A stretch of DNA of 47,413 bases from Flavobacteriales bacterium. Lineage in GTDB: Bacteria > Bacteroidota > Bacteroidia > Flavobacteriales_D > Crocinitomicaceae. Where the stretch lies: the NCBI GenBank assembly GCA_947475095.1, contig CANJLG010000020.1:1-47413 (forward strand), in the 5' to 3' direction. The position numbers and the translations under genes were made by a program. The notes under the pieces were generated by a model. That model was not told where the DNA came from. It saw only the letters and a list, made by a program, of their open reading frames with translations, and ran no database searches. Every line of letters starts with the position of its first letter. The first letter of the stretch is position 1. Below are positions 25,934-35,300 of the stretch, in pieces.

Positions 25934-27265
25934 TTACGATTTTTTTAGCCAAAGCCAGATGGTAGACAAATTAAGGCGATGTCCAGAATTAAGTATTCCA
26001 TTTTTAACCAAGCGTGCTGCTATCTTTAAGAATATGAACGCATGAAGAAGTAGAATTAAGAACACGAACAATACTTGAACTAAACCAGTTGATGTTGAAG
26101 CCATTGAAACATTAATTAAGACTGTCATTGCAGCAGTAAATGGGAAATAGGCGAAAAAGGTCGCTAAAAAAGAATCAGGGTAATACATAGCAACGAAGCC
26201 AGCATAGAAAGATAGAAGAAGTAGGCAAAATATTGGAATAACGAACTGCTGACCATCGCTTTCGGAACCCGATGTAGCACCAATAGCCATAAAGAAAGCG
26301 GCGTAAAAAAAATAGGATACAAGAAAGAAAATAAAGAACACTGGCAATATCACACCATAATTTATCCGATGAAAAATCAAATCAATGAAGGCATTATAAC
26401 GAGAGGTACTTGCGTTGAGCAAAATATCATTTTTAATGTCAGTTGCATATTGTATTCCCTCATAATTTGATGCATCAAAAATATCGGTGAAAATAAATTC
26501 TTTAAAAACAACTAGACCGACAACAACAAAGACTGCCCATATGAGCAATTGAACCATCGCAGAAAGTCCAATTCCGATAATTTTTCCTAGCATTAAATCA
26601 GATGAACGCACACTCGCTAAGATAACCTCCACTACTCGATTACTTTTATCTTTAGAAGTACTTCGAAGAATAGTCATTCCAAAAAGACCAACAAAAAATA
26701 CAATTAAAGAACCAAAGAAAAATCCGACCCATCCTCGATCATTATCAGCTTGATTTTTAGGGTCATACACATTAATGAAATCGATATTCAACGGTTGTTT
26801 TAATTGCCTAAAGCGCTCTATTCCTAAGTCGGTAAATTGTGTGATTAAGCACTCTTCCGTGCGCCTTTCTAGTTCAAACTTAATCTTCATTTTAATATCC
26901 AAGGAAGGACTTTCACGATAGAATAATTTAGCTGTTTTATTCTGCAGTATTTTTTCATTTATTTCAACAAAAGCATCAAATTCTTTAAAGCGGTTCCCAT
27001 CTCGAAATTCCGCATAATCTAAGTAAGTAGTATAGAATTTATAGTCTATGGCTTTGGTAGGATGCGAAGTAATTTTATTGTCGAATAAATTAGCAGGATC
27101 GGCAATTAACACACGCAACGAATTCTTTCCTTGGTCACCAAATTTTAATAAGAAATAAGTAAATATCAGTATAAGAATAGGCCCAAGAACAAGCATTATT
27201 TTATACGAACGACTATTCCATCGTTCCATAAATTCTCTCGAAGCAATTAACCAACTATTCCTCAT
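25934..27265 (-). CDS. ABC transporter permease (ABC-2/NatB-like)
   Basis: The roughly 443-residue membrane subunit has an N-terminal transmembrane helix (about 20-40), a large extracytoplasmic loop (about 45-180) and a five- to six-helix C-terminal membrane domain, the NatB/ABC-2 layout. The motif NRVVEVILASVRSSDLMLGKIIGIG is typical of exporters of this type (Na+ or other export). I chose the ATG at 27265 (MRNSWLIASREF), which overlaps the ATPase stop by 11 nt; an upstream start would add seven basic residues. Substrate is unknown. Confidence 0.88.
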   Translation of the reverse strand: MRNSWLIASREFMERWNSRSYKIMLVLGPILILIFTYFLLKFGDQGKNSLRVLIADPANLFDNKITSHPTKAIDYKFYTTYLDYAEFRDGNRFKEFDAFVEINEKILQNKTAKLFYRESPSLDIKMKIKFELERRTEECLITQFTDLGIERFRQLKQPLNIDFINVYDPKNQADNDRGWVGFFFGSLIVFFVGLFGMTILRSTSKDKSNRVVEVILASVRSSDLMLGKIIGIGLSAMVQLLIWAVFVVVGLVVFKEFIFTDIFDASNYEGIQYATDIKNDILLNASTSRYNAFIDLIFHRINYGVILPVFFIFFLVSYFFYAAFFMAIGATSGSESDGQQFVIPIFCLLLLSFYAGFVAMYYPDSFLATFFAYFPFTAAMTVLINVSMASTSTGLVQVLFVFLILLLHAFIFLKIAARLVKNGILNSGHRLNLSTIWLWLKKS

Positions 27266-28184
27266 TTTTCTCCTCTTCTTGTGCAATTAATCCTAAAAAA
27301 ACCTCTTGCATACTCGGCATTCGTTCAGCAATAGACTCCAATTTTATTTTACCCATTAAGTTAGCAGCCAAGTCTTCGAAGGATCTTTCACCGCGTTGTT
27401 TTACAATAATTTGAAACCGATTATCGCCTAATTCTAGGGTTTCTAGCAACTCAAATTCTGTCCAAAGAGCATTAGCCAAGGCAATCATATTACCACTAAA
27501 TCGGACAACAAACTCACCTCTCCGCTGATTTTCACGCAATTTGTGAACCGTATCTTCTACAATCAATTTTGATTTATGGAGAAGGCCAACCTGGTCGCAG
27601 ATTTCCTCGACACTTTTCATATTGTGCGTTGAAAGAATAATTGTTTTTCCTTCTGCCTTCATGGCTTTCAGTTCACTTAAAATTAAATCAACATTAATAG
27701 GATCAAAACCTGAAAGCGGCTCATCAAGAATAAGGTAAGTTGGTTGATGCACGACAGCAGCAATAAATTGAACCTTTTGAGCCATTCCTTTCGATAAAGA
27801 TTCAATTTTTGTTTTTGACCAAGATAAAATATCAAATTTCGCTAACCAATGGTTTACATTATTCCTAGCATCGTGTCTAGTAAGCCCACGTAGGCAAGCA
27901 ATAAAAACCAACATATCACTAACACACATTCCTTTATAAAGCCCTCTTTCTTCTGGAAGATAGCCAAAATCCTTCCAATGATTTTCAGTTAAGAATTTAC
28001 CATCAACCTGAATACTTCCTTGATCAGCTTGAATAATTTGATTGATAATTCTAATGAGGGTTGTTTTTCCAGCACCATTTGGTCCTAACAAGCCATAAAT
28101 CTGTGCAGATTCTATCTTCAACGAGACATCATCCAGTGCTGCTTTTCGGTTAAACGATTTAGATACGTGGCTTATGGCAATCAT
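27255..28184 (-). CDS. ABC transporter ATP-binding protein (NatA-like)
   Basis: The 309-residue nucleotide-binding subunit has Walker A LLGPNGAGKTT (residues 32-42), the signature LSKGMAQ, Walker B YLILDEPLSGFD and the switch histidine in LSTHNM. The extra C-terminal domain (about 220-309) is usual for NatA/ABC-2 exporters. It is the first gene of the ATPase-permease-ppx group and powers the permease encoded next to it. Confidence 0.93.
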   Translation of the reverse strand: MIAISHVSKSFNRKAALDDVSLKIESAQIYGLLGPNGAGKTTLIRIINQIIQADQGSIQVDGKFLTENHWKDFGYLPEERGLYKGMCVSDMLVFIACLRGLTRHDARNNVNHWLAKFDILSWSKTKIESLSKGMAQKVQFIAAVVHQPTYLILDEPLSGFDPINVDLILSELKAMKAEGKTIILSTHNMKSVEEICDQVGLLHKSKLIVEDTVHKLRENQRRGEFVVRFSGNMIALANALWTEFELLETLELGDNRFQIIVKQRGERSFEDLAANLMGKIKLESIAERMPSMQEVFLGLIAQEEEKNEE

Positions 28185-28676
28185 ACACGTAAAATTAAAA
28201 ATTAATTCAAGCGATAATTTACAGCCCTATAGATTTACTAACAATCTTATTCACGAAGACCTTCTTTTTTAGTAAATTTTGAATTTAGGCTTTCATACTA
28301 CCAATCAAAATCCTAATCAAATTAATAACGCCAACCCGATAAAAATCGGAACTTATTTCCTTTGTCCTTTTGTCTTGATACAAAAGAACGAAAAAATCAA
28401 GTCGCTGATTATTCATTAATTCACTCCACTCTTGAAATAAGACCGTTTCAGCGATCTCTGCAAGCTACTTCACGGTGCCCTTGTTTCAATTCGCTATGCT
28501 TTATCAGAATAATAGGCGACAAGAGAAAAAAAAAGTAGGGTAAGTCGCAGCGATGCGCCAAGCCGCATAAAAAAGCCAAGGCGCTGGATTTCTATTTTCC
28601 GTCACAGCGGACGCTAATAGATACTAAATAGTTCTCTCTTCGAATGAATTCTTGTTTTTTTTTTACGTTAAAATAT
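28185..28676. repeat. Gene-free region with dispersed-repeat character
   Basis: No open frame here looks like a gene. The stretch holds a perfect hairpin CCGAT-AAAA-ATCGG (28336-28349) and another, CTTTTGT-CTTGAT-ACAAAAG (28367-28386), then a segment richer in GC than its neighbours with GTCGCAGCGATGCGCC (about 28544-28559). This combination looks like the repeated intergenic elements seen in Bacteroidota genomes; the family name is not certain. Copy number in this genome cannot be judged from one window. Confidence 0.4.
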
Positions 28677-29594
28677 TTAACTGTTTCGATTGCGAATACT
28701 CAAATTAGTAAACACCTTCCAATTATACTTTTTATTTAAAAGTAAAAAGAAAGCGCTTAGCATACTTAAGGCTAGGAGCATAGGCAATATCCCATTGCCA
28801 GGCGGATTACTATCTACAATGATTGCATCCGTTTGAAATGCTTGCCAATCAGCCGTAATCAGCAGTGCCGTTATCAAATTATTTGCTGCATGAAAACCTA
28901 AGGAAAGCTCCAAGCCAGAATCATAGAAAGCGATTGCACCGAGCACAACACCCACAATAATATAATAAATTAAAATGTGATAACCAATTTTTGCTATTTC
29001 AGGATTGGCAATGTGCATCATGCCAAACATTAAACCACTAATTAAGATTGATGATAAAATACTACCTGTACGTTTTTTTATTCCTTGGAGAATATAGCCT
29101 CTAAACATTAACTCTTCCGAACTTGTCTGCAAGGGCAATAAAATAATCGATAACAAGAACAGCGTGAAAAATTTTTGAGCATTAAAAACGAGTTGAAAAT
29201 TTTTATGGAGCAATAGCTCTATCCCGGTATATGCTAAGACCATGAATGACCACCAAGTAAAGGCGATAAAAAAGCGTTTCCAATCAAATATCTTTCGCGA
29301 GGTGAAAACAGATAGTAAGGGAAGTTTATGAATTTTAGTTAAGCAAATTAGCAAGGTAAAAAAGACCAATGAAAAAGGCAGCATCATCAAAAGGAATAAA
29401 CGATTCTTACCCATTAGCAATGAAAGCTCTTTCCATGAACCATCGCTTAAACCAGTAAAATTTGGGTGATTTATTGCAAGGTCGATGCTTAGAAATAAAC
29501 TGCCAACAAAGTAAGCCGAAAAAACCAAAAACAAGGTTAGCAATACACGAGATGCCTCAAACCTACCTTTATTCCAAAAGTCAATGTAATTCAT
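28677..29594 (-). CDS. CPBP-family intramembrane metalloprotease (Abi/Rce1-like)
   Basis: The 305-residue membrane protein has about eight hydrophobic segments and the CPBP signatures: TSSEELMFRGYILQG with Glu160-Glu161 and Arg165, FGMMHIANP with His194, and LGFHAANN with a further His. These residues form the active site of Rce1-type glutamic/CAAX proteases. It overlaps dnaJ by 1 nt (TAATG), so it is the third gene of the grpE-dnaJ operon. The substrate is unknown; a role in membrane protein quality control is an inference from the operon. Confidence 0.9.
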   Translation of the reverse strand: MNYIDFWNKGRFEASRVLLTLFLVFSAYFVGSLFLSIDLAINHPNFTGLSDGSWKELSLLMGKNRLFLLMMLPFSLVFFTLLICLTKIHKLPLLSVFTSRKIFDWKRFFIAFTWWSFMVLAYTGIELLLHKNFQLVFNAQKFFTLFLLSIILLPLQTSSEELMFRGYILQGIKKRTGSILSSILISGLMFGMMHIANPEIAKIGYHILIYYIIVGVVLGAIAFYDSGLELSLGFHAANNLITALLITADWQAFQTDAIIVDSNPPGNGILPMLLALSMLSAFFLLLNKKYNWKVFTNLSIRNRNS

Positions 29595-30715
29595 TAAGAG
29601 AAGATATCGCGCATACGTTTGAAAAATCCTGGGTCTTTTGTATCTGCAGTAGGAGAAAAGTTATCACTAATCTTCAATTTTTCCATCAACTCTTTTTCCT
29701 CCTTACTTATTTTAACTGGCGTCCATATATGTATGTGCACAAATTGGTCACCAGTGGCATAGCCTTGAACGCTCGGAAGCCCCTTCCCTCTTAATCGCAA
29801 TACTTTTCCACTTTGTGTTCCAGGTTCAATTTTAATTTTTGCCTTACCATTAATCGTTGGAACTTCTATAGATTCACCAAGAACAGCATCAGAAAAATTA
29901 ACAAAAGCATTGTAATGAACATTTTCACCATCACGTTTTAGCTCAGGGTGCTCGATTTCTTCAATAACAACAATTAAATCTCCATTTACTCCGTTAAAAG
30001 GACCTGCATTCCCTTTTCCTTGCACGCTTAATTGCATTCCCTCTTCTACTCCCGCAGGAATAGCGATTTCAATAAGCTCTTCTTGTTTTCTCAAGCCATT
30101 TGAATCTGTATCACTTGGTTTTTTATCAATAATTTTTCCTGATCCTTGACAAACATGACATGTAGATTGCGTTTGCATGGCGCCCAAAAACGTTTGCGCT
30201 ACACGCGTTATTCGTCCTTGACCATTACAAGTTGAACATGATTTGAAGGTCACACCATCAACAGCCACTAATTTCTGAACCTTAATTTTCTTAGATACTC
30301 CATTCGCTATTTCTTCTAGCGTTAGTTTCATTTTAACACGAAGATTGGACCCTTTCACCAATCGGCTATTACCTCCACCCCTACTTCCTCCAAAGCTTCC
30401 ACCAAAACCACCTCCAAAAACATCCCCAAACTGCGAAAAAATATCTTCCATATTCATTCCACCGCCACCACCACCGAATCCACCTTGCCCCATTCCTGCG
30501 TGGCCAAATCGATCATACTGCGACTTTTTTTCAGCATTACTCAATACTTCATAAGCTGCAGCAGCCTCTTTAAATTTTTCTTCAGCATCTTTATTATCAG
30601 GATTTTTATCCGGATGAAATTGCAATGCTAACTTACGATATGCCTTTTTTATCTCTGATTCATCAGCAGATTTCGAAACACCCAACACTTCATAATAATC
30701 TCTTTTCTGACTCAT
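29594..30715 (-). CDS. dnaJ: Chaperone DnaJ with only two of four zinc-binding motifs
   Basis: DnaJ is the Hsp40 partner that delivers clients to DnaK and stimulates its ATPase. The 373 residues contain the J domain with HPD (34-36), the Gly/Phe-rich linker (about 74-115), a cysteine-rich region and the two client-binding C-terminal domains. Only two CxxCxGxG motifs are present (Cys160/163 and Cys186/189); motif 1 reads KLVAVDG and motif 4 is replaced by KPSDTDSNG, so one zinc centre is missing. It is 10 nt downstream of grpE. Confidence 0.95.
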   Translation of the reverse strand: MSQKRDYYEVLGVSKSADESEIKKAYRKLALQFHPDKNPDNKDAEEKFKEAAAAYEVLSNAEKKSQYDRFGHAGMGQGGFGGGGGGMNMEDIFSQFGDVFGGGFGGSFGGSRGGGNSRLVKGSNLRVKMKLTLEEIANGVSKKIKVQKLVAVDGVTFKSCSTCNGQGRITRVAQTFLGAMQTQSTCHVCQGSGKIIDKKPSDTDSNGLRKQEELIEIAIPAGVEEGMQLSVQGKGNAGPFNGVNGDLIVVIEEIEHPELKRDGENVHYNAFVNFSDAVLGESIEVPTINGKAKIKIEPGTQSGKVLRLRGKGLPSVQGYATGDQFVHIHIWTPVKISKEEKELMEKLKISDNFSPTADTKDPGFFKRMRDIFS

Positions 30716-30725
30716 TTACATCTTT

Positions 30726-31283
30726 TTATTGTCCAACTAAAACTTTCGCAAAACGAATAACCTTATCATTTAAGGTATATCCATTTTCAACAACTTGGAT
30801 AATTTTACCTTTAAGTTCGGGAGCATCCACTGGCAAACTTCCAATGGCCTCGTGAAATTCACTGTCAAAAACTTGATTTTGGCAGTCCATCACCTTCATA
30901 CCCTTTGCATCGATAATCCCATTAAACTTAGCATAAATCAAATTAAATCCCTCTTTAACCGCAGTGATATCAGTTGATTCTAAATTATTGGTGATGCCAC
31001 GCTCAAAATCATCTAAAATCGTGAGTAAATCTTTAAGTAAACCAGCATTAGCAGAAGAAATTAAATCTACTTTTTCCCTGTTTGACCTTTTTCGGTAATT
31101 ATCAAATTCAGCATGAAGACGGAGAAATCGATCATTGAGATCATTGTATTTTGCTACTTCATCAACAACGGTTTCAGAATCTACCGCTTCATTGATTACC
31201 TCTTCACTTGAAAGCTCTTCCATATTCGCTTCGATAAAATCCTCTACTTTATCCGTATTTATTGTGTCTTTTTTATTTTTCAT
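30726..31283 (-). CDS. grpE: Nucleotide exchange factor GrpE
   Basis: GrpE releases ADP from DnaK in the Hsp70 cycle. The 185-residue protein has an acidic N-terminus (about 1-45), a long coiled-coil helix (about 46-85, NDRFLRLHAEFDNYRKRSNRE) and the C-terminal beta domain (HEAIGSLPVD, then IIQVVENGYTLNDKVIRFAKVLV). It starts an operon with dnaJ and a CPBP protease. A TATCTTTG box at 31311-31318 lies upstream. Confidence 0.95.
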   Translation of the reverse strand: MKNKKDTINTDKVEDFIEANMEELSSEEVINEAVDSETVVDEVAKYNDLNDRFLRLHAEFDNYRKRSNREKVDLISSANAGLLKDLLTILDDFERGITNNLESTDITAVKEGFNLIYAKFNGIIDAKGMKVMDCQNQVFDSEFHEAIGSLPVDAPELKGKIIQVVENGYTLNDKVIRFAKVLVGQ

Positions 31284-31310
31284 AGCTTTTTTTTAACTGC
31301 CAAAACATTT

Positions 31311-31318
31311 CAAAGATA
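31311..31318 (-). promoter_or_regulatory. -7 promoter element of the grpE-dnaJ operon
   Basis: TATCTTTG on the minus strand is a perfect TAnnTTTG match 28 nt before the grpE ATG. No TTG is found at the -33 position. A short direct repeat, ATGTC-ATC-ATGTC (minus strand, about 31339-31351), lies there instead and could be a heat-shock control site, but this is speculative. Confidence 0.5.
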
Positions 31319-31386
31319 CTGCCACATTAATAAATGCGACATGATGACATATATAATTGAATTTTGAGGTAAAATTGTCATAAAGT

Positions 31387-32097
31387 TTATTCCGCCATTG
31401 ATTCCCTAGCGCTGAGTATCAACTTTTCAATTTTTTTTCGATCGATACTTAAAAGCGTCGAGGAAAACATAGATTGCTCATCTAACAAGACCTTTGTCGT
31501 GCCTGAAAAATGAACCGCATCTGGTTTTACTTCGGCTAAAATCCGATTAATATTTCCCAGATTAACACCGCCACCCGCCATAATTTCAATGCGGTTTTTA
31601 GCGTATAAGATCATATCCTTTAAAATAGGCATCCCATTATCAACAGAAGGCGATAAGCCTGCACTTAAAATTCGATCAATTCCACAATCAATCAAGATAT
31701 CCATAGAATTTTTCCAATCAAAACTATCATCAAATGCCCTATGAAAAGTAATCTCCAAATCTTTCGCAGCATCTTTTAATCTAAGTGTTGCTTCGCGGTC
31801 AATCTTTCTATTGATGCTCAATGCTCCAATGACAACTCCTTGCACACCTAATTGGCGACAAACCTTAATATCTCGAAGCATTAATTGAATTTCATCTTCA
31901 GAATAAGTAAAACCTGCCGCTCTTGGTCTAATCAATACATGCGTTTTTAATTCCTGTAAAAGTGCCATTTCAATGAATCCATAGGAAGGCGTCATTCCGC
32001 CTTGTTCGAGATTTTGACAGAGTTCAATACGATCAATATTACACTCTTTGGCAATTTGCAATCCTTCAATGGAAGCGACACAAAGTTCAATTTTCAT
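31387..32097 (-). CDS. cutC: Copper homeostasis protein CutC family
   Basis: The roughly 236-residue TIM-barrel protein matches CutC: ELCVASIEGLQIAKE, DRIELCQNLEQGGMTPSYG, VLIRPRAAGFTYSEDE, TFHRAFDD and the IMAGGGVNLGN loop. The family was linked to copper tolerance in Escherichia coli, but its biochemical function is unproven. I chose the ATG at 32097 (MKIELCVAS) because homologues begin there; the frame extends eight residues further upstream. It diverges from the E1 dehydrogenase gene across 103 bp. Confidence 0.92.
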   Translation of the reverse strand: MKIELCVASIEGLQIAKECNIDRIELCQNLEQGGMTPSYGFIEMALLQELKTHVLIRPRAAGFTYSEDEIQLMLRDIKVCRQLGVQGVVIGALSINRKIDREATLRLKDAAKDLEITFHRAFDDSFDWKNSMDILIDCGIDRILSAGLSPSVDNGMPILKDMILYAKNRIEIMAGGGVNLGNINRILAEVKPDAVHFSGTTKVLLDEQSMFSSTLLSIDRKKIEKLILSARESMAE

Positions 32098-32173
32098 AAA
32101 TCGTTTTACTAATTTGTGCAAAGATGCCTAAAAATATCCATTTCGATGGACTAAATATAAACACTCTTTTACC

Positions 32174-32181
32174 TATATTTG
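32174..32181 (+). promoter_or_regulatory. -7 promoter element of the E1 dehydrogenase gene
   Basis: TATATTTG matches TAnnTTTG exactly and lies 19 nt before the ATG at 32201. No TTG is found at the expected -33 distance. Confidence 0.4.
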
Positions 32182-32200
32182 CACCTAATTAACGCTATCG

Positions 32201-34639
32201 ATGCCAACAAAATACGAGTCGCAAGGTAATATTGATTTTGACACATTTCGCTTAGAAATCTTAGCTGATTACCGCTTGGCATGTGAATCTCGTGAGGCAT
32301 CACTTCTTGGTCGTAAGGAAGTATTGACTGGAAAAGCAAAATTTGGAATTTTTGGTGACGGTAAAGAAATCGCACAAATTGCACTAGCCAAACAATTTAA
32401 AAATGGAGATTTTCGCTCCGGTTATTACCGCGACCAAACCCTGATGATGGCGATTGGCCAACTAACACTAATTGAATATTTTGCAGGACTGTATGGAGAA
32501 ACTCAACTAGACCTTGAGCCACAATCAGCAGGTCGGCAAATGGGAGGACACTATGCTACTCGAAGTTTGGATAGTGAAGGAAATTGGCTTGATTTAATGG
32601 CCCAAAAAAACAGTTCCGCAGATATTTCTCCAACTGGTGGTCAGATGCCTCGTTTACTTGGCTTGGCATTAGCATCAAAAATATACCGAAACAATAAAAA
32701 TCTTTCAGAAGATAGTTCCTTTTCCAAGTTTACAGATAATGGAAATGAGGTTGCTTTTGGTACAATTGGCGATGCATCAACCTCTGAAGGACCTTTCTGG
32801 GAAACAATAAATGCTGCTGGGGTCTTACAAGTTCCCATGGTTATGTCGGTTTGGGACGATGGATTTGGAATTTCTGTACCAAGGGAATTTCAAACCTCCA
32901 CAGGAAGTATTTCTCAAGCCTTAGCAGGAATGCAGCGAACTGAACAATATAATGGTCTAGAAATTTTTGAAAGCAAAGGTTGGGATTATCCTAACTTGTG
33001 TGCTACATATGAGAAGGCGGTCAATTTATCTCGAACCCAACACGTTCCAACATTTGTTCACGTTAAAGAAGTAAATCAACCGCAAGGACACTCTACTTCA
33101 GGATCGCATGAGCGATATAAATCCGCTGAACGTTTAAAATGGGAAAGTGAGTTTGATTGCATTGCTAAATTTAAGGAATGGATTCTAAATTTCAAAGCCG
33201 GTGATTTAATCCTTGCAGACGAAACTATTCTATCAGAAATTCAAGTTGAAGCTAAGAATAAAGTTCGTGAAGCTAAAAACAAAGCGTGGGCAAATTATAC
33301 TCAAAGCATTCAATCTGACTTAAAGACATGCTTGACCTTATTAGAAAATGTTCTTGCAGAAACAAGTCAAAAAGAATCCGTATCAAATGAACTAACATTA
33401 TTAAAGAAATCTTACGAACCCGTTCGAAAAGACATACTAACCAGTGCAAGAAATGTGTTGCGTATCATACGTCATGAAAAAAATACAGCGCGAGAGGCAT
33501 TATCAAATTGGGTTAAAGCATCCATTGTTGAAAATGATGAGCGTTATAGTTCATTTTTGCATTCTCAATCTGATTTAGCAGCAACAAAAATAAGTGCAGT
33601 TCCTCCCCTATTTGCAGAAGAAAATATCATTGAGGACGGACGAATAATTCTGCGAGAAAATTACAATAAATTGTTAGAACACTACCCGGCCTTAGTTGTT
33701 TTCGGCGAAGACGCAGGGAAAATTGGTGGCGTTAATCAAACGTTGGAAGGACTTCAAGATAAATTTGGCGACTTGCGGGTATTTGATACGGGAATTAGAG
33801 AATGCACCATCATTGGCCAGGGAATTGGAATGGCGATGAGAGGATTGCGTCCCATTGCTGAAATTCAATACTTAGATTATTTGCTATATGCGATACAAAT
33901 CATGTCGGATGATTTAGCAACCTTGCAGTATCGAACTAAGGGTGGACAAAAAGCACCGTTAATTATTAGCACAAGGGGCCATCGACTTGAAGGAATTTGG
34001 CATAGTGGATCTCCAATGGGAATGATTATTAATTCACTTCGTGGAATTCATGTTTGTGTACCGAGAAACATGACAAAAGCAGCAGGATTTTACAACACAT
34101 TGATGGCTGCCGATGAACCCGCCTTAGTTATTGAACCATTGAATGGCTATCGTTCGAAAGAAAGAATGCCAAGTAATTTAGGTTTATTTAGAGAACCATT
34201 AGGTATTCCAGATATCGTAAGACAAGGAAAAGATTTAACCTTGGTTTCTTATGGATCAACTTTTAATCTATGTGAAATTGCGGCAGAAACCCTCGCGCAA
34301 ATGGGAATAGAAATAACCTTAATAGATGTCCAAACATTATTGCCTTTTGATGTGAATCAATTAATTGTTAACTCTTTGAAAGAAACAAACAGGTTATTGA
34401 TCGTAGATGAAGATGTAAGCAGTGGAGCAACAGGATTTATGTTAAATAAGATTTTGGTTGAACAAAATGGCTATTATCACCTTGATGAAGAGCCTGCCAC
34501 ATTAAGTGCCAAAGACCATCGACCAGCCTATGGAACCGACGGTGATTATTTCTCAAAGCCTAGTATTGACGATATTGTAGAGAAAATTTATGGCATCATG
34601 CATAAAACAAATCCTGTTGCTTTTCCTTCCATCTATTAA
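32201..34639 (+). CDS. Fused 2-oxoacid dehydrogenase E1 component (alpha and beta subunits)
   Basis: This 812-residue protein joins the E1 alpha domain (about 15-340) and the E1 beta domain (about 470-812) through a charged helical linker. The alpha part has the thiamine diphosphate region GTIGDASTSEGPFWE with WDDGFGISVP; the beta part has VVFGEDAGKIGG, EIQYLDYL and STRGHRLEG. E1 decarboxylates a 2-oxoacid and passes the acyl group to lipoyl-E2. Fusions of this kind are common in Bacteroidota and are usually assigned to branched-chain 2-oxoacid dehydrogenase, which would supply branched starter units for fatty acids. No E2 or E3 gene is nearby. Confidence 0.9.
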   Translation: MPTKYESQGNIDFDTFRLEILADYRLACESREASLLGRKEVLTGKAKFGIFGDGKEIAQIALAKQFKNGDFRSGYYRDQTLMMAIGQLTLIEYFAGLYGETQLDLEPQSAGRQMGGHYATRSLDSEGNWLDLMAQKNSSADISPTGGQMPRLLGLALASKIYRNNKNLSEDSSFSKFTDNGNEVAFGTIGDASTSEGPFWETINAAGVLQVPMVMSVWDDGFGISVPREFQTSTGSISQALAGMQRTEQYNGLEIFESKGWDYPNLCATYEKAVNLSRTQHVPTFVHVKEVNQPQGHSTSGSHERYKSAERLKWESEFDCIAKFKEWILNFKAGDLILADETILSEIQVEAKNKVREAKNKAWANYTQSIQSDLKTCLTLLENVLAETSQKESVSNELTLLKKSYEPVRKDILTSARNVLRIIRHEKNTAREALSNWVKASIVENDERYSSFLHSQSDLAATKISAVPPLFAEENIIEDGRIILRENYNKLLEHYPALVVFGEDAGKIGGVNQTLEGLQDKFGDLRVFDTGIRECTIIGQGIGMAMRGLRPIAEIQYLDYLLYAIQIMSDDLATLQYRTKGGQKAPLIISTRGHRLEGIWHSGSPMGMIINSLRGIHVCVPRNMTKAAGFYNTLMAADEPALVIEPLNGYRSKERMPSNLGLFREPLGIPDIVRQGKDLTLVSYGSTFNLCEIAAETLAQMGIEITLIDVQTLLPFDVNQLIVNSLKETNRLLIVDEDVSSGATGFMLNKILVEQNGYYHLDEEPATLSAKDHRPAYGTDGDYFSKPSIDDIVEKIYGIMHKTNPVAFPSIY

Positions 34640-34709
34640 TAATCCAAGTTGCTTGCTAATTCAGTTAATAAGTAGAAATGCCAATACAAACTGGTATAAA
34701 TAATCAGAA

Positions 34710-35252
34710 ATGACTCCAACAGAATACATTGCTACTTTTGAACTTGAACATCCTGGATATTCAAGCTATCCAACTAATTATCAGCAATACATTCCTCTTA
34801 ATAAAAGTCGATTTTTACGATGTGTAAAACAAGGAGTAATTACCCATGAACTTACGGAGGTCATCAGAGCAATTAACGAAAAACAAGACTGGGTGATCAT
34901 CACGGAACCATGGTGTGGAGATGCAGCGCAGATTGTTCCGTATTTATTTAAAATTGCTGCACTTAATCCGCTCATTAATGTCCTTGTTCAATTAAGGGAT
35001 AGCCATTCGGAAATTGAATCCTATTTAAGCAATGGGAAGATGAGTATACCAAAGCTTATAGTTCGAAATAAACAAGGAAACGATTTATTTACTTGGGGTC
35101 CACAACCAAAAGCCCTAGAAAGTCTGATGATTAAACTTGTTAATTATAACCTTTCAAATGAAGCTTTAAAAGTAAGTGAACAAAAATGGTACAATGACGA
35201 TAAAGGAAGGGGACTTCAAGACGAAATTTTGGAATTGATTAAGGATAGATGA
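34710..35252 (+). CDS. Thioredoxin-fold protein with single active-site Cys
   Basis: This 180-residue cytoplasmic protein has a thioredoxin fold: WVIITEPWCGDAAQ (Cys69), then a strand-helix and SIPKLIV with the cis-proline. Homologues in this phylum usually have WCGDC; here the second cysteine is Ala72, so a classical dithiol exchange is not possible. It could act as a monothiol reductase or a binding protein. It follows the E1 gene by 70 nt on the same strand. Confidence 0.8.
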   Translation: MTPTEYIATFELEHPGYSSYPTNYQQYIPLNKSRFLRCVKQGVITHELTEVIRAINEKQDWVIITEPWCGDAAQIVPYLFKIAALNPLINVLVQLRDSHSEIESYLSNGKMSIPKLIVRNKQGNDLFTWGPQPKALESLMIKLVNYNLSNEALKVSEQKWYNDDKGRGLQDEILELIKDR

Positions 35253-35253
35253 T

Positions 35254-35284
35254 TCCCTCTCGACAAGGGGATAAAGGGGGAGGA
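35254..35284. repeat. Short GC-rich imperfect palindrome between convergent genes
   Basis: A G/C-rich segment (CCCTCTCGACAAGGGG, then AAAGGGGGAGG) stands out from its AT-rich surroundings. TCCCTC can pair with GGGGGA across the segment, allowing a G-U pair. It sits between the stops of the thioredoxin-like gene and sppA. It resembles short dispersed palindromes and may help end transcription from both sides, though it has no T run. Confidence 0.35.
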
Positions 35285-35300
35285 AGTTTGAATAACAAAA

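Noticed and set aside
28185..28676. tRNA or small RNA gene in the long gene-free region
   Set aside because: No cloverleaf with a TTC-arm signature and no promoter/terminator pair was recognised.
30345..30554. Proline-rich open frame opposite dnaJ
   Set aside because: It is the antisense of the Gly/Phe-rich region of dnaJ (glycine codons read backwards as proline); no start signals.
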